Below, piece by piece: positions 1 to 8,381 of a stretch of DNA of 64,000 nucleotides. How positions within the stretch are numbered: the stretch's first letter is position 1; each line of letters opens with the position of its first letter. Where the stretch lies: the NCBI RefSeq assembly GCF_024346955.1, contig NZ_AP024884.1, positions 310,001-374,000 of the forward strand, given 5' to 3'. Source of the stretch: Vibrio mangrovi. Lineage in GTDB: Bacteria > Pseudomonadota > Gammaproteobacteria > Enterobacterales > Vibrionaceae. The translations under genes were made by a program, and so were the position numbers. The notes beneath the pieces are model-generated. The model saw only the letters and a program-made list of their open reading frames with translations. It did not search any database and had not been told where the DNA came from.

Positions 1-211
1 CCATTTTCGTGGTGGCCTTGAGCAGACCGAAAAAATGAAGGCCGAAGGCGATAAAGGAAAACCGCTGCGTTTGATTGACGGTCTGGGGAAAGACTGGGGC
101 TTATGGACGGTGCGCCGGCTGAATGTCGATAAGAGCAAACTCTTTACCAAAGGGGTTGCCCGAAAAATTGAATTTACTCTTGAAGTCACGGAATATCCGG
201 ATAAGGCATAA
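1..211 (+). CDS. U: Phage tail protein U (P2 gpU family), 3' part only
   Basis: The frame starting at base 2 is open to the stop at 209-211, so the 5' end lies outside the window. About 69 C-terminal residues are visible. They contain a W-x-V-x-R-x-N segment and the ending R-K-I-E-F-T-L-E-V, which resembles the C terminus of P2 gpU, a tail-tube terminator/completion protein. The assignment is supported by the neighbours: an X-type and a D-type tail gene follow immediately, the P2 order U-X-D being found in many P2-like prophages. The tail genes are on the plus strand and were probably one late transcript. Confidence 0.75.
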   Translation, partial: HFRGGLEQTEKMKAEGDKGKPLRLIDGLGKDWGLWTVRRLNVDKSKLFTKGVARKIEFTLEVTEYPDKA

Positions 212-213
212 CG

Positions 214-420
214 ATGACAACCTATGTAACCAAAGATGGCGATCAAATTGATGCGATTACCTATCAGTACTATGACGGACTGCCGGGAGCTTATGAGGCG
301 GTTCTGAAAGTCAACCGGGGCTTGTCTGCTCAGCCACACCCGTTGCAGGCCGGTATTTCGATAGAACTGCCGCTGCTGTCACCGGCCGGAGAAGAAGCGG
401 AGATCAGTCTATGGGATTAG
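214..420 (+). CDS. X: Phage tail protein X (P2 gpX family, LysM-like)
   Basis: 68 residues, the usual size for gpX. The N-terminal T-x-x-Y-x-T-K-D-G-D-x-I-D-A-I motif and the C-terminal L-x-x-G-x-x-I-x-L-P are the LysM-like pattern of this family, which is thought to help the tail engage the cell envelope. It starts three bases after the stop of the U gene and its end overlaps the D gene by 10 bases, so translation is probably coupled along the late tail operon. No signal peptide or membrane segment is visible. Confidence 0.85.
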   Translation: MTTYVTKDGDQIDAITYQYYDGLPGAYEAVLKVNRGLSAQPHPLQAGISIELPLLSPAGEEAEISLWD

Positions 421-1415
421 ATTGTTTTCAGATTCTGGCCGATGGTCAGGATATTACAGCGAAGATTCGTCCGTTTTTTCTGCGGCTGACCATTACGGAT
501 AATGCCGGTATCGACAGCGACCATTTTGAACTGGTGCTGGCCGATGACGGCAAGGTTGCGTTTCCGCAGCGGCAGTCACAGATTGAAATCTATACTGGGG
601 TTGACCGAAATGCGCTGGTTTTCCGGGGTGAGTACACGGTCAATTCCGTGACCCTGACCAGCCCGGAAAAAACCATGACTCTCGCCGGTTACGCCGGGAA
701 TATGGGCGGTAAGTTCAAAACTCACCGGGATTTCACCTGGAGTCAGGTGACACTGAAAGCACTGGTTGAAACAGTTGCCCAGCGTAATGGCCTGACACCG
801 GCTGTTTCTGCCAGCTATGCTGCGATTCAGATTCCCCATTATATTCAGGCCGGTCAGAGTGATGCCGATCTGGTGACGGAACTGGCCAAAGAGCATGGCG
901 CAACGATGAAAATTGCCCGGGAACGACTGGTCTTCTTTCCCCGGGGAGATAACCAGAGTGTGTCTGCTGCGCCGCTTTCACCTGTCGCCGTGAAACTGAC
1001 CAATGAGGTTGAAGCAAGGCTGACCTTGTCGGGAACGGGACGTTTTCAGGCCGTTGAAGCATTCTGGCAGCAGGTCGAACTCGGTTACCGGCAAAGTGTC
1101 AGAGTGGGAAAAGACGGCGGGAAAATAAAGAAACTCAGCAAAATATTCCCCGATGCAGAGGCGGCCAAGGCTGCCGCCGAAGCGGTGCTGTATCACGAAC
1201 AGCGTAAAGACTACAAACTCTCTCTGGATGAGCTCCCGTTTATTGCCGGTATTCAGGCAGAGCGGAATATTCAGCTGAGTGGTTATCATCGTCCTGAATT
1301 TAATACGGAGTGGATGTGTGAGAATGTGACGGAAGTCATTAGCGAAAACGGACATATTCTCAGCTGTAGTTTCGTTATCCCCAAAGGTGAAAGCGTACAA
1401 TATCTGGAAACATGA
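411..1415 (+). CDS. D: Phage late control / baseplate hub protein D (P2 gpD family)
   Basis: 334 residues, matching the family's usual length. gpD-type proteins form the trimeric hub at the tail tip, structurally like T4 gp27 and VgrG. The early segment D-x-F-x-L-x-L-A-D-D and the middle Q-S-D-A-D-L-V-T-E-L-A-K-E-H-G are characteristic. The ATG at 411 lies inside the end of the X gene. In classical P2 the next gene would be ogr, but here a minus-strand regulator follows, so the late-control arrangement differs from P2. The gene appears intact. Confidence 0.85.
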   Translation: MGLDCFQILADGQDITAKIRPFFLRLTITDNAGIDSDHFELVLADDGKVAFPQRQSQIEIYTGVDRNALVFRGEYTVNSVTLTSPEKTMTLAGYAGNMGGKFKTHRDFTWSQVTLKALVETVAQRNGLTPAVSASYAAIQIPHYIQAGQSDADLVTELAKEHGATMKIARERLVFFPRGDNQSVSAAPLSPVAVKLTNEVEARLTLSGTGRFQAVEAFWQQVELGYRQSVRVGKDGGKIKKLSKIFPDAEAAKAAAEAVLYHEQRKDYKLSLDELPFIAGIQAERNIQLSGYHRPEFNTEWMCENVTEVISENGHILSCSFVIPKGESVQYLET

Positions 1416-1504
1416 CAGTATGGGTGAGTTCATGTTCCCTGTCCGGTGATATTGGTCATGTACAATGAATATTTATCGGGCAATTTATTTCATTCGTCAC
1501 CGGT

Positions 1505-1813
1505 TTATTTCATGACCCGCATCATTTGTAAAATGGCTTGCTGCTGTGTTTCAGTCAGCCGGGAAAAAAGCTTTAACAGCTCTTGTTCTGTTGTCGATGA
1601 AATCGGGTGAACCGGACCTTTACCAGCCAGATACCAACTGACATTAATATTTAATATGTCACACAAGCGTTCTATTTCCTGCATGCTTCTGGGCTGGCGC
1701 TCCGATGTTTCCCAGGATTTGATCGTATGAGGGGATTTATGCATAGCAACCGCCACTTGCTCCCGGGTCAGGTTCATCGCTGTTCTTGCCTGTTTTATCC
1801 GTAACTTTTTCAT
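1505..1813 (-). CDS. Small HTH (XRE-type) prophage regulator
   Basis: 102 residues from the ATG at 1813; an in-frame upstream ATG at 1879 would add 22 residues without similarity to the family. Residues about 1-60 form a lambda-repressor-type helix-turn-helix (A-M-N-L-T-R-E-Q-V-A-V-A-M-H-K-S, then T-I-K-S-W-E). It is followed by a W-Y-L-A-G-K-G-P segment seen in small phage repressors and a short helical tail rich in Q, which may dimerise. There is no cleavable peptidase domain. It faces the tail genes and reads away from the replication module, as expected for an immunity or lysogeny regulator. The target is not known. Confidence 0.7.
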   Translation of the reverse strand: MKKLRIKQARTAMNLTREQVAVAMHKSPHTIKSWETSERQPRSMQEIERLCDILNINVSWYLAGKGPVHPISSTTEQELLKLFSRLTETQQQAILQMMRVMK

Positions 1814-1816
1814 TTT

Positions 1817-1844
1817 TACTAAGATTTTTGTCAGTACCTTAGTG
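1817..1844. promoter_or_regulatory. Candidate operator/promoter of the HTH regulator
   Basis: ACTAAG at 1818-1823 and CTTAGT at 1838-1843 form an inverted repeat of 6 bp arms with a 14 bp spacer, just upstream of the ATG at 1813. The spacing suits a dimeric HTH regulator acting on its own promoter. This is inferred from position and symmetry only. Confidence 0.35.
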
Positions 1845-1879
1845 TTGAATATAAGATATGTAGACAGGAAAGGAGACAA

Positions 1880-2364
1880 TAGATACAGATCTGCGATATG
1901 TAACCAGATGAACTATTTTTATGAGGGAAATTCTTTATGATGCGACACAATAAATAATAAAATCATAGCGAATAATATGAATGTTCACCGAATTTGTTGT
2001 CATCGCGGTGTCAGAAAGTTCCTGTAACTGACATAAATAAATCTGTTTTTTGATGCGTTACTGATATTTTTGTTGCCATAGAATGATATTTTTCAAATAT
2101 TAATAATGTTAAAGAAAAATATTATTTCTTTATATATAAATAACATTGGCAAAAAAATGAATTCATCTGCATTAAATAATGAGAGTTATATTTAATTCAA
2201 ATGAGTTGGCGATATTGTAAAACGACCTGATTCTGTACAAAAATTAAAAATATTGTAAATAATATTATTTGTGCAAAATATATTTGAAAAAATCATGAAT
2301 ATAAAAATAGTGATTTGCATTAAAAGGAGGGATCACAGCCACTGACATTAGTGACACTGTTTCA
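1880..2364. other. AT-rich non-coding stretch in the prophage
   Basis: About 480 bases with very high A+T and no credible gene on either strand. It separates the minus-strand HTH gene from the plus-strand replication operon, so it probably holds divergent promoters and perhaps a silencing region for H-NS-like proteins. I see no clear origin iterons. Confidence 0.5.
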
Positions 2365-2475
2365 GAGAAGAAAACCCTTACCGGCGGCAACCGATAAGGG
2401 CCCGGGAGGTCTGAACAACCATCGACCGTAGGGACTAGAGCGAGGCGGCAACCTCAATGCTCACGGCTCCAACAC
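2365..2475 (+). ncRNA. Structured leader RNA, candidate C4/CI-type antisense immunity RNA
   Basis: Two hairpins carry the same six-base loop CGGCAA. The first is 2375-2400, with CCCTTA/TAAGGG closing CGG/CCG. The second is 2438-2462, with GAGC/GCTC and GAGG/CCTC and a three-base bulge. The AACCTC at 2450-2455 is complementary to the GAGGTT Shine-Dalgarno regions of both downstream genes (2540-2545 and 2737-2742), and the second site extends to ATT with one bulged base. P4 CI RNA and P1 C4 RNA are short structured RNAs just upstream of their targets in this sort of element. That identity is inference; the structure and complementarity are seen. Confidence 0.45.
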
Positions 2476-2547
2476 CATTTCATCCTTACGTAAGATTGTA
2501 GCGCAGTCCTCTGAGAAACGAAATCTATTCGAACCGCAGGAGGTTAC

Positions 2548-2688
2548 ATGACTATCACTTCAACTCAGGCTACTTGCATGATGCAAGACTTTCGTGCCTG
2601 TCACCCGATTCCGGATATCCGGGTTTTGCCCCGTTCTCCGGTCGCCGACGGTAATCCGTCGCAGACGCTCAGCGTTACCCACAGTTAG
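2548..2688 (+). CDS. 46-residue small protein, leader of the replication operon
   Basis: ATG at 2548 follows a strong ribosome site (GGAGG at 2539-2543). The product has 46 residues, starts M-T-I-T-S-T-Q-A-T-C, and has no recognised domain. It sits between the structured RNA and the primase gene, the place where P4-like elements have small open frames whose translation decides expression of the replication gene. It may therefore be a regulatory leader peptide as much as a functional protein. Codon use resembles the neighbours. Confidence 0.5.
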   Translation: MTITSTQATCMMQDFRACHPIPDIRVLPRSPVADGNPSQTLSVTHS

Positions 2689-2748
2689 AAACACTAGTTG
2701 TCCCGGTTATTCCGGGAGTGCTCTCAACGATGATTGGAGGTTCGCTGT

Positions 2749-5547
2749 ATGGCGTCCGCAGAAAAACTCAAACAGATGATTGAATTACATGATTTGGCTC
2801 AACGGCTGGGAATGGAACGGCCTGATCCGGCAGGAAACTACCGGGCGCCAAACCGTCGGGATCACCATCCCAGTGTCAGTATTTTCGATGCCGGGCAATC
2901 GGGCTATATGATGTGGAAAGACCATGCCAGCGGTGACGGTGGCAGCTGCATTGATATGGTGATTTATTGTGGCCGGGCTTCTGATGCAAGCGAAGCCATG
3001 GCATTTCTGCATGAGCTTTATGGTTTGCCGCGTGATGCATCACTCTCAGTTATGGCAGCACCTAAATCCCAGATTGAATGGCTGGCCGACAAGCAACTGG
3101 CGGCAGCAGGCAAAGCCCGGTCTTATCTGATCGAACAACGGATGATTCCGGAGCCGGTTGTCGCTGCATTGCAAAAGCGTGGTGCATTTGGCTTTAGTGA
3201 CTGGACCAACCCGGAGAAAGCCCCCGGAGATTTAGGTTATGGCGGTCCGGCAATCAGTTTCCCGGCCCGGAGTCTGTTTTCCCGGGAAGTGGTCGGCATC
3301 GATTACCGGTTTTTCGAACCGGCACTCAATGGCGATCTGAAAACTAAAGCTCAGGGTGAAAAACGCGGTTATCCCTATATTCCTGACCTGATTGCGCTGA
3401 AGCGGGCTCGCGTGGTCATTGTGGTCGAATCGGCTATCAACGCATTTTCGGCCATTGCTGCTTTTGATCCGGAAGGGCTGGGCAATAGTACGACAACAGC
3501 GATCGCGACCCGTGGACTGGCTGTCGATGAAATTGACTGGCGTTTTTTACGCGGAAAAAAAGTGATTTGCTGCTTTGATAACGATGCCCCGATAGAAACG
3601 GGACCGAGGAAAGGGCATCGTCCCGGTCCGGAAGCGGCGTGGGTTGTCCATGAAAAATGTACCGCATTGAATATTCCCTGTTTTCTGGTCAGTCAGTCCG
3701 GTGGGAAATGGGATGAAATTAATGATCTGAATGACTATTTACATAAGCACGGTCCGCAGCTGACCCGGTATGCGTTGCTGCACCATGAACCCTGGCTGGT
3801 TTTCGGTCAGGATGGTGAGTTCGAATCCGGGCGCTTCCAGCGCTTACCGTTACCGGAACACGATCAGTATCTGTACTGGCTGTACCGGGTGAAAAGCGAT
3901 TTCACCAGTTACCTGAAGATCATGACCCATGAAGAGGAAGGTGAGCAGAAAATCCCACAGGATGTATGCAGTTTCCGGATTGCCGGACTGGCGAAAGTGA
4001 CGATCTCGTCAGCGCACTCGGCCATTACCGGTGAGCCGGACTTACAGCCGACAAAAGTTTATTCGGCAACAATTCAGACGCCCGATTCACCTTATGATCT
4101 GACCCGTTTTGTCCTCAAGAGAGAGCAGCTGTACAACATCGATGTCTGGCGCCGGGTCGGTGGCGGCATCTTCAATCCGGGAAAATTTACCCGGATGATT
4201 GCCATCCTTGAACGTGCCACGCATATCGGCGCCCGGCATGCGGTCAATTTTGTCGGTCTGGCCTGGCATGACGGGCAGGCGATTCTCAATGAAGGTCCGG
4301 ATTGTTATTTCACCGACCCGGTTCAGCAGTGTCCGTATCACAATCTGCAATTCCCCGATGGAACACCGGGACAGGGACGAAAAGTGCTCGAGGCCTATCA
4401 TGCGACGTTCCGGCAGAATGCAGCCCTGATGTTGTTGGTCTGGGGATTGGGCGCGCATCTGAAAACATTTCTGGGTGTGTGGCCACACTACATGCTGCAA
4501 TCCGGCAAAGGCTCCGGTAAGTCAACGCTGATTAAGTCTCTGGAACGGACGATCGCGTTCACGATGTTCTCCGGGCAGAGTCTGAAGACCGAGTTTCGTC
4601 TGCTGACTTCGATTTCTCACACATCTCATCCGGTCGGCTGGGAAGAACTCAGTGCTCAGGGACAGGGAGTGATCGATAAAGCGGTCGCCCAGTTACAGGA
4701 GAGTTATCAGTACACAATTACCCGGCGTGGCATCGATATGACCGAGTTCCTGTGTATTGCGCCGGTGCTGCTGGCCGGGGAAGACGTTCCGGTTCAGTCA
4801 CTGCTCGGTAAGCTGGTCCGTTCTGACCTGACCGGACGGAAAGGTGATTTGATCCCGGACGAATTACCGCGTTTTCCGGTTAAGGACTGGATTCAGTATC
4901 TGACTCATTTCTCCCGCTCTCAGATTAAGCGGCTTTATCAGGAATGTGTTCAGTACCTGAACCAACACTGCATGGCGAAACCGGAAGACAATGGTGCAAG
5001 CCGGATGCGGGATAACTATGCCTGTCTGTTGCTGGCCTGGAAGCTGTTGTGTGAGTTTACCGGTGTTGCGACCAACTATGGTTATTTCATCAATGACATG
5101 GTTGCGGAAATGAATACGCATATCAGTGAAACCAGTGCCGAGCGTGAACCCTGGGTCTGGATTATGGAGCTGGCGCTGGGCGAGATGGATGCCGGGTATT
5201 TCCGTTATCCGTATACCTACGAATGGATTAGTGGCGAACTGTGTCTGCTGGTCCGGACCAGCCATATTATGCAGCACATCAGTCAGAGTCCGTCTCTGAA
5301 AGTGAAGTTTGACAGTCTGCCGGTGAAATCGGACCGCATTCTGAAAAAGCAGCTGAAAGAAGCGGGCGTGGTCAGAAAAGACGGTTGCGAGAAGACGATT
5401 AATGGCAAGCGGGTCGCTAATTTTGTGGCGCTGGGAATCGAAAACCTGCGTGAGTTCGGTCTGTTCCCGACCTTCCCGGAACATGTCAGGGAAGGCGGCT
5501 CAGCGGTGGTTTCTCCGCTGTATGAGAAACGTGAATTTTCCAAATAA
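2749..5547 (+). CDS. Phage/satellite DNA primase-helicase (P4 alpha-like, TOPRIM)
   Basis: 932 residues from the ATG at 2749; GGAGG at 2736-2740 is correctly spaced for it, and the TTG at 2734 overlaps that site, so it is rejected. The N terminus (about 1-100) resembles a primase DNA-binding domain but lacks the zinc-binding cysteines. A TOPRIM-like part is near 210-290 (V-V-I-V-V-E-S-A-I-N-A, later C-F-D-N-D). A superfamily 3-like ATPase follows, with Walker A G-K-G-S-G-K-S-T near 587-594. Such proteins prime and unwind phage or satellite DNA. The gene leads a plus-strand cluster with the excisionase and integrase genes. Confidence 0.85.
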   Translation: MASAEKLKQMIELHDLAQRLGMERPDPAGNYRAPNRRDHHPSVSIFDAGQSGYMMWKDHASGDGGSCIDMVIYCGRASDASEAMAFLHELYGLPRDASLSVMAAPKSQIEWLADKQLAAAGKARSYLIEQRMIPEPVVAALQKRGAFGFSDWTNPEKAPGDLGYGGPAISFPARSLFSREVVGIDYRFFEPALNGDLKTKAQGEKRGYPYIPDLIALKRARVVIVVESAINAFSAIAAFDPEGLGNSTTTAIATRGLAVDEIDWRFLRGKKVICCFDNDAPIETGPRKGHRPGPEAAWVVHEKCTALNIPCFLVSQSGGKWDEINDLNDYLHKHGPQLTRYALLHHEPWLVFGQDGEFESGRFQRLPLPEHDQYLYWLYRVKSDFTSYLKIMTHEEEGEQKIPQDVCSFRIAGLAKVTISSAHSAITGEPDLQPTKVYSATIQTPDSPYDLTRFVLKREQLYNIDVWRRVGGGIFNPGKFTRMIAILERATHIGARHAVNFVGLAWHDGQAILNEGPDCYFTDPVQQCPYHNLQFPDGTPGQGRKVLEAYHATFRQNAALMLLVWGLGAHLKTFLGVWPHYMLQSGKGSGKSTLIKSLERTIAFTMFSGQSLKTEFRLLTSISHTSHPVGWEELSAQGQGVIDKAVAQLQESYQYTITRRGIDMTEFLCIAPVLLAGEDVPVQSLLGKLVRSDLTGRKGDLIPDELPRFPVKDWIQYLTHFSRSQIKRLYQECVQYLNQHCMAKPEDNGASRMRDNYACLLLAWKLLCEFTGVATNYGYFINDMVAEMNTHISETSAEREPWVWIMELALGEMDAGYFRYPYTYEWISGELCLLVRTSHIMQHISQSPSLKVKFDSLPVKSDRILKKQLKEAGVVRKDGCEKTINGKRVANFVALGIENLREFGLFPTFPEHVREGGSAVVSPLYEKREFSK

Positions 5548-5659
5548 AGATTCAGTCAAAAAAATAGTTATTTCAATGACAAACAGACGATGAAGCATGG
5601 TTTCGTGACCATCTTCATATTCAATCTTCAGATAATTAGAAGTGATTCGAGGTATTTTC

Positions 5660-5854
5660 ATGCTTATGAAGCTAAGTAAATGGCGTGAAGCACGTTTTCC
5701 GGAAGGACAGGCTCCTGACGTCCGGACGTGCCGCAGGGAAATCGATTTGGGCACTTTGCCCGGTAAACGGATTGGTCGCACTTATTACGTTGATGTCGAA
5801 AAAGAAAAACAGGTGACCGGTGATATTTTGTTAGATGAGTTGCTACAGCACTAA
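5660..5854 (+). CDS. Excisionase-like small DNA-binding protein (DUF1233/Xis type)
   Basis: 64 residues from the ATG at 5660, preceded by GAGG with a 7-base gap; a GTG at 5642 is a less likely start. The segment W-R-E-A-R-F with a later R-T-C-R-R-E-I and L-P-G-K-R-I-G-R-T-Y-Y-V is the winged-helix pattern of phage excisionases that bind and bend attachment DNA. The gene lies 23 bases upstream of the integrase gene on the same strand, the usual pairing for an element able to excise. Confidence 0.75.
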   Translation: MLMKLSKWREARFPEGQAPDVRTCRREIDLGTLPGKRIGRTYYVDVEKEKQVTGDILLDELLQH

Positions 5855-5877
5855 TATTAGGGGGCGAAGAAGGAATT

Positions 5878-7047
5878 ATGCCAAGGCCAAGAAGTCAAAA
5901 ATACAGAGACCTGCCTGAGGGTCTCTATTTCAAAGGTGTCAAAGGATATGTATTCCACCGTGTTGATGATTCGTGGAAATCGCTGGGCAGGGACAAATCC
6001 AGAGCCATTGCACTGGCCCGCCGGTATAACGCAACTTACCGGATTGATCCGGAGCTGGTTCATCCGATTCATCCTCATCAGATCTCGGCCAGAAACCGTA
6101 AGGCCGTACTGCCGTTCTCCCGGTTTCTGAATCAGGTCGTGAAACGCTACCGGGATGAGGAAACACCCACGGCTGGTACACTGGCTGACTTTAACAATAA
6201 GATCAAAAAACTCAGCACAGTGCTGGGTGACTGCCGGGGAATTTCTATCGGACTGGAGGAAGTGAATATGGTTCTGGACCAGTTTGCTGCCGGTAAATCC
6301 AATAATGTTTACAACCGTTGGATCTCGTTTATGGAAAAAGTCTTTGCTTACGCAGTGGATGAATCCGTGATGATAGATAACCCGGCCAGCCGGAAAAAAC
6401 GCAAACCAAAAGAAGATAAGCAGCGCAAGCGGCTTACGCTGGATGAATACCGGGCGATCCGGAATCTGGCGCCGCCCTGGCTGCAGATTGCGATGGACTT
6501 ATCTCTGGAAACAACCCATGCCGTCAATGAGATCTGCCGGATTCGGTATCAGGATTATGAAGTGCTCGACCAACCCAGAAGAGAAGGCGAGTACATGGTT
6601 TATGGATTTCTCAGAATTCACCGCCAGAAAGTCAAAGACAAACAGGCCAGCCGGGTGATGATTCCGGTGACGGATTCCCTGCGCCGGATCATCGAAGCCA
6701 GCCGGGCTGATGATGTGTCGTCTCCGTATGTGGTTCACCGGTGCTCTGAACGTTCCGCCAATACCATGAGTGATTACTGCGATCATCCCACGCAGGTCAA
6801 TAAGAAGTACCTGAGCCGCCAGTTCTCCCGCTACCGAGATAAAGCCGGGGTAAAACAACACCTGCCAGCCTGCCAGCGGCCGACATTCCATGAAATCCGG
6901 GGGCTCAGCATCCACATGTACGATCAGGCCGGTTACGACCCACAAGCCAGAGCCGCCCATACCGATGCCAGAAGCACCGCGATCTATAAGGCCGGCCACG
7001 TCCAGTGGATTCAGGTTCCCGCCGCCGAGATCGCATTACCCCAATAA
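5878..7047 (+). CDS. int: Tyrosine recombinase (phage integrase)
   Basis: 389 residues. An N-terminal arm-binding part (to about 70) is followed by a core-binding domain (about 80-185) and a catalytic domain. The catalytic region has H-E-I-R-G-L-S (boxes H and R), A-H-T-D-A-R-S and the nucleophile candidate in A-I-Y-K-A-G. The first box reads E-T-T-H-A-V-N-E-I-C; alignment by eye to lambda Int puts alanine where the first catalytic arginine normally stands. It may be a real loss or a family variant. Translation probably follows from the excisionase gene, and the stop overlaps the next small frame. Confidence 0.85.
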   Translation: MPRPRSQKYRDLPEGLYFKGVKGYVFHRVDDSWKSLGRDKSRAIALARRYNATYRIDPELVHPIHPHQISARNRKAVLPFSRFLNQVVKRYRDEETPTAGTLADFNNKIKKLSTVLGDCRGISIGLEEVNMVLDQFAAGKSNNVYNRWISFMEKVFAYAVDESVMIDNPASRKKRKPKEDKQRKRLTLDEYRAIRNLAPPWLQIAMDLSLETTHAVNEICRIRYQDYEVLDQPRREGEYMVYGFLRIHRQKVKDKQASRVMIPVTDSLRRIIEASRADDVSSPYVVHRCSERSANTMSDYCDHPTQVNKKYLSRQFSRYRDKAGVKQHLPACQRPTFHEIRGLSIHMYDQAGYDPQARAAHTDARSTAIYKAGHVQWIQVPAAEIALPQ

Positions 7048-7199
7048 TGTCTGCTTATTTATATGAGGGAAGTGTTTGCTGGTATGAGACTGGCATATTG
7101 GAACAGTTTTGGAACGAAGCGGAAAACAAATGGCATCAGCCGGAGGATAAAACCAGCCAACCCCCGTCCCTGACCTTGGTGAATACCGACACACCATGA
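7047..7199 (+). CDS. 50-residue hypothetical protein overlapping the int stop
   Basis: Its ATG overlaps the integrase stop (TAATG), an arrangement suited to translational coupling. The product starts M-S-A-Y-L-Y-E-G-S, is acidic and aromatic, and has no recognised domain or signal peptide. It ends 64 bases before the end of the convergent ganR gene, so it lies at the boundary of the prophage and the chromosome. It may be only an open frame. Confidence 0.35.
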   Translation: MSAYLYEGSVCWYETGILEQFWNEAENKWHQPEDKTSQPPSLTLVNTDTP

Positions 7200-7263
7200 C
7201 GGGATGCTGGCAATTTGAGATTTTCCCCGGAATGCCATTTGCTGTTTGAATCATCCGATTGAT

Positions 7264-8262
7264 TTAACGTTTGATGACGGAGTCCCGCCGGACCATTGTT
7301 GGGACAAAAACCCGGATGTCATCTTCTATCGGTTCTTTGTTGGCGAGCTTTAAAGCCAGTTTGACGGCTTTCTCTGTCATCATTTGAATCGGATAACGAA
7401 TGGTTGTCAGTTTCGGACGCAGATATTTAGCAATAATACCGTCATCGAATCCGATTAATGAGATTTCACCGGGGATTGTGATACCGTTTTCATCCAGTAC
7501 CGACATTGCTCCGGCAGCCATGTAGTCGTTGTAACAGGCTATCGCAGAGAGTTGCAGATTTTTAGAGAGCAGGTTAACCATGGCTTCTTCTCCGCCTTTT
7601 TCTGTCGGAGAACCATATTCAATATGGTTTTCGTCAACATCCAGATGGTTTGCCTGCATTGCGTCCAGATAGCCTTGTTTGCGGTGGACAGTGTCCTCAA
7701 TATCGTGATTTGAACAGATGTAGCCAATATTGCGGTGACCATTTTTAATCAGAAACTCAGTTGCCTGATAAGATCCCCGGTAATTGTCGAGGGCGATGCA
7801 GCGTTCTGCGAGTTCGGGAATGTAACGGTTGATCAGAACCATACTTGGCACCTCCCGGGCAAACTCAATCAATTCTTCATTCGAGAGCGCTTTACTATGC
7901 ACAACCAGCGACTCGCACCGGCTCGAAATCAGTAATTCGAGGACTTCTCGTTCGAAACTGGCGTTATGGTAGCCGTTGCCGATCAGCAGATATTTACCAT
8001 GCTGAATGGCGATGGAATCAATAGCTTTCACCATACTGCCGTAAAACGGGTCGGAAACATCCCCGATCAACACACCAATGGTATTGGTTGTCTGACTGAC
8101 CAGCGCCCGTGCATTGGCATTCGGGCGATAGCCGAGTTTTTGCATCGCTTTCTGAACCGAGGCCCGGGTTTCCGGGTTGGCATTGGCCGTGTTGTTTAAG
8201 ACTCTCGACACCGTTGCAACCGAAACTCCGGCTTCTTTTGCGACATCTTTTATGGTTGCCAT
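7264..8262 (-). CDS. ganR: LacI/GalR-family repressor of the galactan locus
   Basis: 332 residues, the family length. The N terminus is a textbook LacI helix-turn-helix and hinge (T-I-K-D-V-A-K-E-A-G-V-S-V-A-T-V-S-R-V-L-N). It is followed by a periplasmic-binding-like sugar domain with G-V-L-I-G-D-V-S-D-P-F-Y and L-I-G-F-D-D. It is downstream of the ATPase gene on the same strand and opposite the transport and hydrolase genes. GalR-type operators at 9609-9624 and 16798-16813 are the likely targets. The inducer is probably galactose or a galacto-oligosaccharide, inferred from context. Confidence 0.88.
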   Translation of the reverse strand: MATIKDVAKEAGVSVATVSRVLNNTANANPETRASVQKAMQKLGYRPNANARALVSQTTNTIGVLIGDVSDPFYGSMVKAIDSIAIQHGKYLLIGNGYHNASFEREVLELLISSRCESLVVHSKALSNEELIEFAREVPSMVLINRYIPELAERCIALDNYRGSYQATEFLIKNGHRNIGYICSNHDIEDTVHRKQGYLDAMQANHLDVDENHIEYGSPTEKGGEEAMVNLLSKNLQLSAIACYNDYMAAGAMSVLDENGITIPGEISLIGFDDGIIAKYLRPKLTTIRYPIQMMTEKAVKLALKLANKEPIEDDIRVFVPTMVRRDSVIKR

Positions 8263-8381
8263 GCTGACCTCTTATTTTGTTGGCACACAGTGAAACAAAT
8301 AATCTATCGTCGATTTCCAGAGAATTCGTTATCTGAGTTATCGTTGCACCACAATACCTGATCTGGTGGTGCAAAATTATA

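Noticed and set aside
2734..2748. TTG start five codons upstream for the primase
   Set aside because: It overlaps the ribosome site GGAGG that serves the ATG at 2749.
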